Of a stretch of DNA of 64,000 nt, positions 10,784-23,403 are shown piece after piece. The DNA comes from Antedon mediterranea (taxonomy: Eukaryota > Echinodermata > Crinoidea > Comatulida > Antedonidae). The DNA lies in contig NC_092680.1 of the NCBI RefSeq assembly GCF_964355755.1, positions 15,911,001 to 15,975,000 on the forward strand. Direction: 5' to 3'. Under the pieces are notes generated by a model. It was not told the origin of the DNA, made no database searches, and saw only the letters and a program-made list of their open reading frames with translations. The translations under genes were made by a program, and so were the position numbers. Every line of letters starts with the position of its first letter. Positions within the stretch are counted from its first letter, which is position 1.

Positions 10784-11701
10784 TTATTCAGCATTATTTT
10801 GAGCTTGAATAGTGTTTCTCGCTTTGCATGTAAAGTTAGGAATGACACGTTTTTTCAACTTTAAAAATCCTTGCTGAAATTCCTTGAAAGCCATTCCGTA
10901 GATAAATGGATTTATTGTAAAATTCAAAGCAAGAAATACAGATGTTATAGAATACAGAATAGGTTCGAGGCACATTGAGCATAGGCTATCAATTAAAAAA
11001 CAGGTGTAGAGTGGTGAAACTGTTACGAAATACACAGAAGTAACCATCAGTAAAGTTGATAAAATATTATTATTTTTCAATCGACTACCAAAGCTTTGCC
11101 TATCCCTTGAAGCACGAACTACGGACTTCTTATACAGTTTCCATAGAATGTGTCCATAACAGTAGGTCATGATAGTAATTGGTATGATCCAGCAGACTAA
11201 TGACGACACTATTTCATTGATATTTTTCCTGTCCGAATTACAAAAAAATTCTTTGTGCTTATATGCTATTACATTGGACACCACCAGAATACATCCAGGT
11301 AGGTAGGAAACAATACAATATAGTAGCAATGTTTTCTTTAATTTTCTTTGGCGGTAAATGACGGGAAAAAATACAGCAAAATATCGCTCAATTGTTATCA
11401 CAACGAGATTGTATGAAGATGTAACTGCTACATACCAGCCCAATATCCTGATAAGACACTCAAACTTCAATTTAAATAAAGCTAAAGTAAACAGCAAAGA
11501 ACATACCATATCAATGACGGACTGGTGAATTAACAGCTTTATTGGAACATTCTTCTTATAACTTTTGTTGTGTAGAAACACAACAATGACTACTAAATTC
11601 GCAATAACACCAACAGTACTTATTAACAGTCTGATGACAAGAACAACAGCAGAAGCATTGTAAATTGCGCCGGTAAATGTATTTGCTTCGGAGTTATTCA
11701 T
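10784..11701 (-). CDS. Class A (rhodopsin-like) GPCR, single exon
   Basis: The 305-residue protein has seven hydrophobic segments (about 17-44, 52-75, 83-109, 122-146, 164-190, 211-235, 246-270). Class A landmarks visible are N35 in TM1, D64 in TM2, Cys82 before TM3 with Cys154 in the second extracellular loop, ERY at 105-107 at the end of TM3, and NPFIY at 264-268 in TM7. TM6 lacks the usual CWxP and reads TVSP. It should signal through G proteins at the cell surface; the ligand is not predictable, and it may belong to a lineage-specific orphan group. The ATG at 11701 is the first in frame. An AATAAA (10788-10783) overlaps the stop. The gene is intact and intronless, and lies between duplicated non-coding segments. 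Confidence 0.9.
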   Translation of the reverse strand: MNNSEANTFTGAIYNASAVVLVIRLLISTVGVIANLVVIVVFLHNKSYKKNVPIKLLIHQSVIDMVCSLLFTLALFKLKFECLIRILGWYVAVTSSYNLVVITIERYFAVFFPVIYRQRKLKKTLLLYCIVSYLPGCILVVSNVIAYKHKEFFCNSDRKNINEIVSSLVCWIIPITIMTYCYGHILWKLYKKSVVRASRDRQSFGSRLKNNNILSTLLMVTSVYFVTVSPLYTCFLIDSLCSMCLEPILYSITSVFLALNFTINPFIYGMAFKEFQQGFLKLKKRVIPNFTCKARNTIQAQNNAE

Positions 11702-12759
11702 CTTTACACTTTACTATTACAAGTAAACAATTATACTGATATGCACAACATCATTCACTTGCTTTTTTATTTCAAAATTGAAGGAAGTTATAAATAAATT
11801 TTTAAACAAGTAACCAATTACAGATAAACCACCAGAAAGAACAAACAAACTCATCCATATAAGGGCGTAAGTGAAGAAACAAATCATTTTTAACGAATTC
11901 CATGGTTTTATGAAATACGATCATGCATAGTTCACATTTCAACTTGATTTGGATTATAACACTAAACAGCTCTAACAAATATACCTACATCAATGTCTGG
12001 ATCATTAATGGAAAATACAACATTATCACTAAAGTATTTTAACACATTTACAGTCTAATATATTGCACTAAATGGGCTTCGAAATAATATTAATAAAATC
12101 ACACCAAGTATTTAAAACAAACAAATAGTCAACTATCATTAAAAATAAGTAAGATAAATGAGTCTTAAATCAACAGAAAATTCTTAACTTTTAGAGGTGG
12201 CAGTAGCCTTCTTCCACGAAGCAACTTTAGTTAGTTTTATAAATCTAAATTATTGAGAAGTTTGTTAATTCTTAACCGTAATTTGTTATGCAATTTTCTA
12301 CATTTTCTTATGGAGTTTGCCTTTATTTATTTATAGATGTCATGTTTGTTTGCTATTATACGCACACGATTAATAATGACAGGAAATTGAACCATTGAAG
12401 AGATAGAAATAAACTCATTATTTAGTATTGGATCTTCGAATTTCGTGGTAATGTGGGTTAAATGACGCAAATGTTTTCAATCCGTGTGTTTCTAGATCTG
12501 GCAGTTATAGTAATATTATAATATCATAGTAAATATTATATTTATTTGGATTTTATAAACTCACCTACTGTGTGCGATAATGCGATTTGGAATGTACGGT
12601 TGTTATTGTGTAAAAATAGGCGGCGGTGTTGGATTGTACGCGAGGTTTACAGAAAGGCCTTAAGTTAGCATTTTGTTTCTACATAATATTTTTACAGCAT
12701 TGGCATGGGTTGAAAAATATTTAAATGGAATTGTTATTTTAAACAAGATTCCCAGTGTT
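11702..12759. other. GPCR upstream region, nothing recognised
   Basis: No supported ORF. AAATATTATATTTATTTGGA followed by TTTATAA...CACCTACTGT near 12530-12570 recurs near 57400-57435, so it is part of a dispersed repeat. Confidence 0.4.
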
Positions 12760-13400
12760 TACTCTAGTCAAATTAATAATTTTCTCATTTCAAATTTAAT
12801 ACCATCAAAATACGCATGTACTGAAATAAGTTTTATTATGCTTCCTGGTGTGTGGGTTAGGTGTTGTGGTTTTATTTTTATTTTCCTTGATTCCAGATGT
12901 TTTGTAGTTTATAATTTTATTTGATACAAATAAAGTTGTAAACAAGGAAATAATATTGGCTGATGAAATTTCGTTTCATTCAAAATACTTTGCTTTTTTT
13001 ACATCGGATGCAGCGTGAAGACCAGGTTTATGAGTTTAACAGGAAGTGTTACAGTTGTCAACTGTAATTTTTAGCCTATATTCTATAACACCCTCTATTG
13101 GTTCTTGATTGGTTTCTTTAATCCAAAATTACGGATGATGGAAACTGTTTAGTAGGCCTAACTTTAGAATCGCGAATTCGATATTAGGGCTGTTAAATAT
13201 ATCTACAAAAACATAAAATAACAAAATTGCGCTTTAAATATTACCGGTATTATTATTAACACTCGCGTATTTTTCAGCTATCAATGATTTATTACGAAAT
13301 AATAAAATAAGCGTTAAGATACAGAATATAGTTTCTAACAAGTAATAGCACTCTATTTATATGCAAAATTTATAATCATCAATTACCCTGGTAAATATGA
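12760..13400. repeat. Dispersed duplicate, second copy of 9263-9895
   Basis: See 9263-9895; the same blocks occur in the same order. Beyond it, ATTC.TTGGTTTCATG near 13657 resembles ATTCCATGGTTTTATG near 11898 upstream of the GPCR, so the duplicated unit may once have been longer. No second GPCR remains in this copy. Confidence 0.7.
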
Positions 13401-14385
13401 AGTAGTTCATTAACTATGATAAGCTACAATACTTAATTTAAACATAATTGTTCTTATGTAAAACAAAAGAACATAACAAAGTTGATTTAAATTTCAATTA
13501 AATAACGTCATGGTCAATGATAACAATAAAATCGTTCTACCGCACGACATTATTGCTCTTACTAATCACGACGTCTTTTCATTGGACTTATATCATTTTC
13601 ATCAATAGCATTAACTGGATATCCAATAGTTGTAGAATGAAAAAAAACCTTTTTCGAATTCTTTGGTTTCATGTAAGAAAAATGCAAATATATCTATCGT
13701 TTTCGACATAGTATAAATGGGCTTTTAGAATCGCCAGTTCAGAAATTAAAATGTGTTTATAAAAACAATAGGATATGTTTTTTTTTTGTCTTTTGTGAGT
13801 TTATCTCACGTTTATTTAAATTCTCATTGGTGAATATATTATATACATATAAGTACATTTGTGACAATTAAAAGTAAGTGTTTAAAGTAGTTAAAATACA
13901 GGTATATTTACATAATAAGATGATTGAATTCAGTATTAACCATATTTGTTTTCATTAAAATTTTAGATACGATGTTAATTAAAATGTCAAAATGAAAAAT
14001 GGCGGTAAAATACATGATTAAAATTTTCTTGTTAAACTATCTTATTTGTGATCTTATTTGTGTTCGAGTATAGAGGCTATAAACTCAGGGGAGGAAAATG
14101 TAGTATCCTCCCTTTTCACCAAGATAAATAGGATATGTTTATGAAGTATTTAAAGATATATTGTTGTCACCCCCACCACCCCGATCCCAACCCCGAAAAA
14201 AAAGCTAAATGTCTTTGTCGAATATGCCATAATTATTTACCTTTAAAAAAGTGTAATTTAACGCAAAAATAGTCAAATAGTAAAAGGGATTTTGGTTGAG
14301 ATTAACCGTTTATGTTGTTTTTTTTATTAGTGAAAACATTTTTTTTTTTAACGGGAATGAATAATTATTAAACTTTTTTTTTATC
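13401..14385. other. Intergenic, nothing recognised
   Basis: AT-rich sequence; short hydrophobic frames such as the one at 13517-13711 have no support. Confidence 0.4.
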
Positions 14386-14530
14386 CACTTAGACTCCGCC
14401 TTATTTTAGTGGATAGTGACGTTAGTTTATTTATCAAGACGCCTAACAAACAATTGATAATAGAACATTCTTAAGTGCGTTTTAATTCCACTCGAATGTT
14501 CGTCTGGTTGTTATGAATTCAGTTCGTAAA
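14386..14530. repeat. Diverged duplicate segment, copy 2 (see 7260-7560)
   Basis: CCACTTAGACTCCGCCTTAT and the following TTTTAGTGGATAGTGAC match 7280-7312; AAGACGCCTAACAA and GTCTGGTTG then follow in the same order as in copy 1. Confidence 0.55.
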
Positions 14531-15247
14531 AAAACATACAATTATGGGTGGATAATGTAAATCATTTATTCTTTTTTTATTTGTTTTGTTCTATCCATGT
14601 TTTTAGCTGAATGCCTAAGCATACACAAACAATGACATTATATTAGGATTTGGTAATCGATACACAAACATGTTATCTGATCTAGTTATCTGAATAAAAC
14701 ACTATATCAAATTAATTAGGCTATCAATGATTAATATACCTACAACTGATTTGGAAAATAATAATTTTGTTTTTCTATTTCGTATAAAATGTATAATCAT
14801 TACAAAATAAATATTTGTTATTAAACAACTTTTGTTGTTAAATAATATGACTAAAAAATTACAATGTCTGTCCTACAGTTGTAAATAAAATAATTGAAGA
14901 ATCAGGTTCGCTAAATTTTCTAAAAACAATAAAGTTCAATTATTCCAAAATATGAAATCAACAAAGTACAGTTTTAATGATGAAAGAGTAAATTAAAAAG
15001 TTGGGGTTTGAACAGTTATTTGAATGTCGTGAGCAATTCAGCATTCTTGAATGAGTTTGGTTACTTCTTTCTTTTTAAATTAACATGTAATCTTTAGAAA
15101 ATTAGAAAATGAACTTAAAAAGATTATTTAACAACACATTGATTTTACACACATTGGCTTATATGGGGCACTGTATACATAAACAAGATTAAACTTATTT
15201 ATATATAATAATATTTGTGTTACTCTAGCAACCGGACAGGATAATAA

Positions 15248-15491
15248 AAAAAAACAGATCACTGGGTGGAAATGTCATTTATTGTAATGAAGAATATGTA
15301 AACGTGTATATTGGTAAATAAGATGAATTAACACAAATCACTTATAGTGTAAAACTTTGTTTAATAAAAAAAAAACACAGATAAACCATCACTGGGTGGA
15401 AATGTAATTTATTATAATGAAGAATATTTAAACGTGTATATTGGTAAATAAGATGAATTAACACAAATCACTTATAGTGTAAAACTTTGTT
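15248..15491. repeat. 115-bp direct tandem duplication
   Basis: The segment from ATCACTGGGTGGAAATGT through CACTTATAGTGTAAAACTTTG occurs twice (about 15257-15361 and 15388-15490) with only a few base changes. A poly(A)-rich linker separates the copies. Confidence 0.85.
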
Positions 15492-16233
15492 TGTTTGTTT
15501 TATTAGTTTCTCCACACATTTTAAAATAAAAGATACAAATTACAAATTACAAAAAAGATAGACACATATAACTTAAAAATTACAATATATATATATAAAA
15601 CATCAAAAATGTGCAGATGGAGGTCAAAATAAGTTGCGGAAAACTTTAAGTCATGACCACCAGTTGAAAAGGTGGAAAATTACTTATATAATTACATAAT
15701 ATAAAATGGATTACGCCCATACGTCATGTCATCTGAAATCATAAATAAAACACTGCAAAGCGGATATCAGTAATCAGACTATTTTAAAGCAAAGTATAAA
15801 TCAAAGTATTAAACCATATTTAATATTATTATTAACAAATTTGACTTAAGCATCAAATCTATACACATCTACTTCTAGTTCAGATTAAAATAAAATAAAA
15901 TAGGAAATTGGCTGTAGACAAGTAAAGGCAAAACAAATGTGGTCAGGTATGGACAATGTGGCAAGTTACATAATCGATATTGATATGCAATTAACCATTT
16001 TAAAGATGAATGAATCATTGAGGTGATGTCTCAAAGAGAAGGGAAGTTTAGATTATTATTATATTAATAATTTGTTTTAAATTATTAAAATTAAACAATA
16101 TGACAAGTATAAAAGTTAAAACTCTCTTCATCTTTACATTTAAACAAGGTTATGTCGACCGATAGAGAATGGCAAAAGGACTAAACACAATGATCTCTAT
16201 GGCAATATTGCATTGAATTGACATTAATTTATA

Positions 16234-16269
16234 CTGGGCGACCTTTTCAGTCAAAGACTGGTCTCCCAG
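16234..16269. other. Strong stem-loop
   Basis: CTGGGCGACC and GGTCTCCCAG form a 10-bp stem with one mismatch, and AGTC/GACT pair inside the loop. The GC content is higher than the surroundings. It may be part of a dispersed repeat; the following GTTCTTTAAAGTGCACATAA also looks repetitive. No RNA family was recognised. Confidence 0.45.
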
Positions 16270-19200
16270 GGAGCCAAGTTATTATCAGTGGCTGTGATGT
16301 ACACCGTGGTAACCCCCTACTCGTCTCGAAATATGTACTATGTTCTTTAAAGTGCACATAAAGAACACTGGACACACTCACGTCATATTGCGAATTTTGG
16401 ACAAAAAGTGTTTTGAGAGCGCTTTTGATTTAAACATTAGCGCGAGCCTATATTACCGCTGAGAATTGTATTGAGGAACCCGAAGACTTCACGCGAGCGA
16501 GACGAACTGACTAAGAACATTATTACTATAGATTTTCACTTCATACACGCTTATTATTGAACAATAGTTAGTATAAATAACTGCTAGTTAATTAGAGACA
16601 TTCGATGTTACTAAGAATACTAAAGAAATTACTTATAATACAAATTTTAAAGATTTATAACGATTCTAGTTTAGGTAACATTCGCCCATTAACAATGAAA
16701 ACAAACAAATCCTGCGTAGGAAATCGCGGAACTCTAAACATTTTGTTTTAATATCACGCTAAAATTGTTTCCGAATTTTTAAATACATATTTGTAAATAG
16801 TATGTTAAATTTCAATATCTTTACTTTTAATCCTCAAAAAATCAAAATGTTGATATTTTTTAAAAGAATTTTATGACCATTTGAAATCGGGTATATTTAC
16901 TATCGATCGCACTCCGCCCGGTGCCCGAGTAGGTGTGTACGCGTCGCTTTTGCAAGCTCTATTCCCAGTAGCGAGTTTCGGTCGCGCTAACATAAGCAAT
17001 GTTTTCTACATTTACATGCATTAGGGGTAAATTATGTTTAATTGTTTTTACCGCATAACAAAATTCCCAAATTTATTTCTTTTCTTGCCTAACCGTTTCT
17101 GTCACCCTGAAATCAAATACTTTAACTGCATAATTTTAAGCGACAATAACATACAAATAGGCCTACTATAATTTGATCACTTCTTCGCAATACTTTAAAG
17201 TTGTTGTATACAATTATTTTAAGAATATAAATAAAAACACACAGAAACTAATAAAATGGCAACTAATTGAAAAGTCAAACTCATTTATTTCATCAATTAA
17301 ATATTTGAAAAAAATCAAATCAAGTAAGGTACTGCTGTGTAGGCCTTAATGATTACTGTATGTTTTAGTTTTAATTTGTATAATGGCCTAGGCCTAATAA
17401 TATAGTACTAACAACATGTTTATTTCTAAAGGCAAGAATAACAAACAGCTTTATTTATTTACCTTCAATATTAAATCTATGAGAAACCTCAATTATGAGA
17501 ATCATTTAAATTTCTGTCACCGTACATTTCATTATAATGAAAACCTTTAATTTAAAAGACATTTAATTAATAAGAGCTGGTCAAATTTTTTTGAATGTCA
17601 ACATGCTGTCCATAAATAGCCGCTTTCAAGTGATGCAAATGTTTTCTGGAGTCAGATCCTATAAAAAATATAGAAATATAAAAAGTATGTTAATTTAAAT
17701 ATGTATTTGAAAGATGGGCTAGAGGTATACTGCATGATAAATTAGGCTAAAAAACCTAGCATGTGGTCCTAGGCCTACTACAAGGCCTAGCTCAATGTTT
17801 TAAATCCCATAAAACGTTTGAATTTTAAATACAAGTACAAAATCTAATTTATATAGAGTGGTAGAGTGTGGTACATTCAGTACATTAATTAAAATAAATG
17901 AGAATGGGGCCTAATATTAATAAATAAACATGTAAAAAAATTGGCCTAAACGACTACGTGTGTATCTATACGCATTGATTAACACGCAGTACCCGTTGGA
18001 CCATCAAGGCTAGGCCCAGCTTCGCACAAACCACCGTTATACATGTGATTTGTTTACCTATTTCAATGGCCATTAAAAAAATACCTGAAAATATCAACAT
18101 GCCCATTTTTTGTCAAACGAATATTTACATTACATAGTAACTTTTTATTTAGTCACTCGTTTACTAAAAAATTGAGGAATTTTTGTATGGTCTCGTAAAA
18201 ATGTACAATATTATTATTGATAAAAACCGTATAAAATCTAACAAAAAGAAGAGCAAATTCAATGATTACCTGACAGGATCATAACTGCTATCCTGTTCCA
18301 AAAACCAAGTCACATGCTTCTTCAACCCTTGTTTTAATTATTCTCATGAATTATTCATAAGGAACTATAATTTAAGGCTTTCAATTGGTTAAAAGAGTTT
18401 AACCCTATTACAATTTTAAATTCACATCATTTCCGGGTGATGTTGTCGCGCTTCGATGAATCTCAGAAATCACAAATGACCGCTAGAGGGCTCACTACTT
18501 TTTGTCTAGTCTAAATGAATGTGTGGACCTACGGTTTATAGTCATTATCCGAGAAGACTCGTTTATGAGTTTGGGTTAATTGGAAGAAAATTTATTTTGT
18601 TGGGATCCCTTTGAAACTTGTTCAAAGTTCAATGTAATAGTGATCAAGAGCAAAGATTCGAGTTCCTTTACTTCTTTTGAATATGACATCCAGAGCTAAA
18701 GCCAATGAAAACTAATTTATTTGTGCAAGGCAAAATTGGGTTGCCCTGAATCTGAATTTTGCACAGTATTTTTATAGGTTCGAAACAAAGACCAAAGGCA
18801 TGTCAGTTGTTCGTAATTAAACTAAAATTAACATTGAGATTCTGGATAGACATGACACAATACACATGATTTGGAACACAATACATAAGTAATAAGTAAT
18901 ACCATTACAACGTGAAAAAGCAGCCAATGGGCTTCTTTTCAAGATGGGCTGTTTTTAGAGATTAGTCTTCAAAATGAATGCTGGCTGTACATTTTGTGAA
19001 TTTCTACTACAATAATATGATTGTTTAGACATTACATGTCAATTTTACATTTTCAAGTGAATGTACGATGTAAGCCCGATATCTGCATCACAAGTTATCT
19101 GGCATTAAATCACCTTGTTCCTTTGATATTCAAATATTCTTCCTCCAAAAGAAGCCCAATGAGTGAAATTTCGCTCTTCCCTGCTCCAATGATACAATAG

Positions 19201-19993
19201 TGATTTAACAAACATTTCTTTGTCTCCTTTTCATTGACTATAGTTTTGAATGCAAATGATAACTTTGCATTTTGTAGACATAAACCCCTGTAAGTGTAAT
19301 ACAGTAGGCTACTGGTATGCTCATAAGATAGGCCTAGTGTACGGTTTCCAATAACGTCCTATGATTATTATGTCGTCGGGTGTATTTTGGAATTTTACTG
19401 AAGGATACAACATTTGTTATAAACCTACTTTACTACATACATACTAGATACAGTATAATGAAATACAATATAATTATATATTATACTTATTAACTAATGA
19501 CATTGGACAGATATTGTTAAAACTGTATTCAGAATAAAAAAAAATGCTATCCAACAATACAACAATATTTGGTGAAATTAGATTTTTGACCTTTTGACCT
19601 TTACTTGTCATATGATTTATTTAATTGCTAAATAACTATCTAACAATGCATTTTCTGATATGGTTGTAATTGAATAAAATGATCAGTATTATTAATTGTT
19701 TTCCAAATGAAATCATGGATGCCCATGTTGAGTTGTTATTGTTTCCGGCCATTTTGAAATCCTTTCTCCTGACAACATTTTCGACAACCTTTCCATTTAA
19801 TGTTTTGGATACCCCCAATGAACAACTGTGCACAGTTTTAGAATTGTATCACAATTTGAAGAATTTATATCAAATAAGCACATTAACAGGCCTACTACTA
19901 TATTTTGAATCCTTGATCGGATACCGGTAGGCTGTATGGATACGAATCAGCTACGTTTTAGACGAAAGGCAAAACCATACACGTTTGTCACTC
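16270..19993. other. Intergenic, nothing recognised
   Basis: A moderately CpG-containing patch lies near 16900-17000. No ORF above noise and no RNA gene could be supported. The overlapping short frames at 19636-19930 on both strands lack support. Confidence 0.4.
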
Positions 19994-20514
19994 TTACATT
20001 ATTGAAGTTAGGTAAATGTTAAGTGCAATAATATTTTCTTCACCATCATTAGTAGAGAAACTGTTTGAACAAAATGGACATATGGCACGCGACAATGTTC
20101 CTTTGAAGTTTGTGACATTTGTAGTTATTCGACATAAAGGACAACTGAATTCTGCCACTTGTAGGCCTTTCAAATTCGTCATGAGCTTCTCAGCAACGGT
20201 TGATGAATACTTTCGATAGTTATCTTTCTCACTCTCTCTCAAGTCCTCTGAATGCCAATATACATCGAATAATTGTAGCCCTAAAACTTCAGCGTTTTTA
20301 ATTCTGAAGAAACCCATATCTCCCCAGGTTTCCTCCCACGAATTCATAAGACGCAGACATTTACTATTAAAACTTGTCAACACAACTGCATGTCCGCTAT
20401 ATTCTGAAGAATTCTGTGTTTTCATATCGGACTTTTTCAATATACCTGAAGGATTTTTACGGAAAAAACGGTCGAAGTTATCCCATTCGTTCTCATTGAG
20501 GATGAATCTTGCCA
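19994..20514 (-). pseudogene. VWA/papain-like protease gene, 3' piece (His-Asn half and zinc ribbon)
   Basis: This is the C-terminal part of a C1-type cysteine protease. The catalytic His sits in SGHAVVL (about 20392) and the Asn in LRLMNSW (about 20344), as in papain, with NSWG changed to NSWE. A CPLC...CPFC pair (about 20190-20085) forms a zinc ribbon, and the frame ends ALNIYLTSIM then stop. The frame is open up to the transposon boundary at 20515 and has no start codon there; it continues, across the insertion, in the piece at 27468-27794. The residues at the joint become consecutive if the transposon and one copy of its CA duplication are ignored. This piece has no internal stop, but the whole gene is broken. 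Confidence 0.8.
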
Positions 20515-20529
20515 CACAGCAAAATTTGA

Positions 20530-22050
20530 AATTCTAAGCAAGAAAAAAAAATCTTGTTTTAAGAAAAAATTCTTAAAATAAGTATTTTTTTTCTTGTCAA
20601 GATTTAAAATTACTTAAAACAAGAAATAATTTTCTAGAAAAGACACATTTTCTTAAATTAAGTTTGCAATATTCTTGAAAATGCTTATTACAAGAAATAT
20701 TTTACTTAAAATAAGAAGTCAATATCATTCTCTTCTTATTAAGAATAGTTTTGCTTAAAACAAGATTTGAAAATACTTAATTTGAAAAGTATTTTACTTA
20801 AAATAAGAAATCTATATTATATTTATCCCTATCAAGAATAATTTTTCTTAAATCAAGATTGATGAATTATAAAAATTACTTAAAACAATAAATATTTTTC
20901 TAGGTAAGACAAAGTTTCTTAAATTAGGTTTCGCAATAGTCTTGAAAATACTTGTTTTGAGAAATATTTTACTTAAAATAAGAAGTCAATTTCACACTAC
21001 CCTTATCAAGATTATTTTTACTTGAATCAAGATTCGCAATATTCTTGAAAATGCTTATTACAAGAAATATTTTACTTAAAATAAGAAGTCAATATCATTC
21101 TCTTCTTATTAAGAATAGTTTTGCTTAAAACAAGATTTGAAAATACTTAATTTGAAAAGTATTTTACTTAAAATAAGAAATCAATATTATATTTATCCCT
21201 ATCAAGAATAATTTTTCTTAAATCAAGATTGATGAATTCTAAAAATTACTTAAAACAATAAATATTTTTCTAGGTAAGACAAAGTTTCTTAAATTAGGTT
21301 TCGCAATATTCTTAAAAATACTTATTTTGAGAAATGTTTTACTTAAAATAAGAAGTCAATATCATACTATCTTATCAAGACTATTTTTGCTTAAATTGAG
21401 ATTCGCAATATTTTTAAAAATACTTATTTTGAGAAATGTTTTACTTAAAATAAGAAGTCAATATCATACTATCTTATCAAGACTATTTTTACTTGAATCA
21501 AGATTCGCAATATTCTTAAAAATACTTATTTCGAGAAATGTTTTACTTAAAATAAGAAGTCAATATCATACTATCTTATCAAGACTATTTTTGCTTAAAT
21601 TGAGATTCGCAATATTTTTAAAAATACTTATTTTGAAAAATGTTTTACTTAAAATAAGAAGTCAATATCATACTATCCTATCAAGACTATTTTTGCTTGA
21701 ATTCAGATTCGCAATATTCTGATTTTGAGAAATGTTTTACTTAAAATAAGAAGTCAATATCATACTATCTTATCAAGACTATTTTTACTTGAATCAAGAT
21801 TCGCAATATTCTTTAAAATACTTATTTTGAGAAATGTTTTACTTAAAATAAGAAGTCAATATCATACTATCTTATCAAGACTATTTTTGCTTAAATTGAG
21901 ATTCGCAATATTTTTAAAAATACTTATTTTGAGAAATGTTTTACTTAAGATAAGAAGTCAATATCATACTATATCCTATCAAGACTATTTTTGCTTGAAT
22001 TGAAGTCAATTCTATTTTAATATTCTTAAAAATACTTATTTTGAGAAATG
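20530..22050. repeat. Subterminal array of copy R, 102-bp unit and 370-bp duplication
   Basis: This is the reverse complement of the array at 1640-3180. The 102-bp units occupy about 21300-22050 and the more diverged 370-bp duplication lies closer to the element end. Apparent ORFs here are repeat artefacts caused by a unit length divisible by three. Confidence 0.85.
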
Positions 22051-22056
22051 TTTTAC

Positions 22057-22585
22057 TTAAAATAGATTGTCAATATCCTTATATTCACACAACGGTAGAG
22101 CAGTTAGCACTTCAGTTTCAACTGATGAAAGAATCTGGGTAATCAAACTGTTTGTGCTTTGAATAATCGATTGCACTGCAACCTAAAGAAAATAATATTG
22201 ATTTAATATTTTTTATATTCAAGTTTTAATATGTTTAAAAACTAAGTTGTGCTTTAGTTGGGGAGCTATGCAGCCTAACAAAAAAAATGTTATTTGTAAC
22301 AATGAAATTGGTCACAAAAAAATGCAACATAAACTTAGAGTGTATAATGCCTAGGCCTAGGCCTAGTACCCAAGTCCTATAGTTACTATAGCTAATAGTC
22401 CTGTATAATAACAGTACCAGCAAGGCCTAGGAAATAGACGTATTTCTCTAATAAAAAATAGTTTAAAATGCATAATTGTTGTAATTTTAAAGCAAAATGG
22501 CTTACCTGTGGAATCTTGTTTCTCTCCTCTAATTTTAGTAGAAGGAAATCAGCATTTTTTATACTATTATCTGCTTGTTCATCCT
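22057..22585 (-). CDS. Transposon spliced small gene A, last two exons
   Basis: The exon at 22585-22506 ends at a GTAAG donor, and the exon at 22182-22057 follows a CTTTAG acceptor and ends TAA. They join in phase (KIPQ/VAVQ). The last exon encodes 41 residues beginning VAVQSIIQSTNSL. Both exons are conserved without disabling change in the inverted copy at 1133-1662, which supports a real gene. The upstream exon is undefined; an acidic serine-rich stretch lies near 22650-22735. The function is unknown; a transposition accessory protein is a guess from location. Confidence 0.5.
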
Positions 22586-22864
22586 CTAGTTAGTAGGCCT
22601 TCTTGCTGAGCATCAACAAGATCATTAATATTAAACAATCATTAACAGTATAACAATACTAGAATTATCACTACTACTATCGTCAGTTGATAAATCATCT
22701 CCGTTATAATAGTTTTTTTCTTCATTAACTTCGTCAGTCTCCTAGTCTAGGCCTAGTTCTACTTCATCCTCAATTGGCATCCTCGTTTTCTCCAGGCATA
22801 CTTATATACTGATGTTTCCATCGTCAACTGCAGGAGGTTGCCGATTGTTATACTCGTCCTTAAA

Positions 22865-23131
22865 ATGGCGTCTTATGACATGCTTGTAAAACGAATTGTA
22901 AATTCCAAAGCTTGCCGGGCAGCGAACCACCAATTCCACATGTTACTCGAAAATTTGGAGTATTTCCATGAATTGAATTATAATGCCTTAGCAAATAGGG
23001 TAGCAAATACTGTACCTACTTCAGTTTACTGGCACCAACTTATCGCTTTTTTTCGGACTGCAACAAACATGTGTCATTATTATTGTCTGTCGTATTACTG
23101 TTGGTCCAGACGTTTTATAGATTTGCTTTAA
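22865..23131 (+). CDS. Transposon small ORF B, unknown function
   Basis: An 88-codon ORF starts at ATG 22865 (MASYDMLVKRIVNSKACRAA), preceded by AAA, a good start context. It contains no recognised domain. The first about 67 residues are shared with the inverted copy (554-853). After the T7 run near 23046 the two copies are in different frames, so the true C-terminus is uncertain. It may also be a first exon that splices onward. It is transcribed away from gene A, so the 22740-22860 interval could be a divergent promoter. Confidence 0.45.
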   Translation: MASYDMLVKRIVNSKACRAANHQFHMLLENLEYFHELNYNALANRVANTVPTSVYWHQLIAFFRTATNMCHYYCLSYYCWSRRFIDLL

Positions 23132-23403
23132 CCACCATGGAGGTTTATACCTCCATGCTTTAACGTTGAGCAGTATAATGACCTTATACATTCTGGGTAA
23201 AAGGCCAGCGATAAATTTTTGGTTATAGTTGAAAAACAACACTGTGTGTGGTCGATGACCTAGGCCTAGCTCCCGGCGGGATTCATGGCCAACGGTTTTT
23301 TAAAGTAATCATTCAAAATCTAGAGTTTGTAAGTAAAAGACACCTTTCATCGCAATTTATATATTAAATGCTTCAATAGGCCTAGTAAGATTAGTCTAAT
23401 ATA

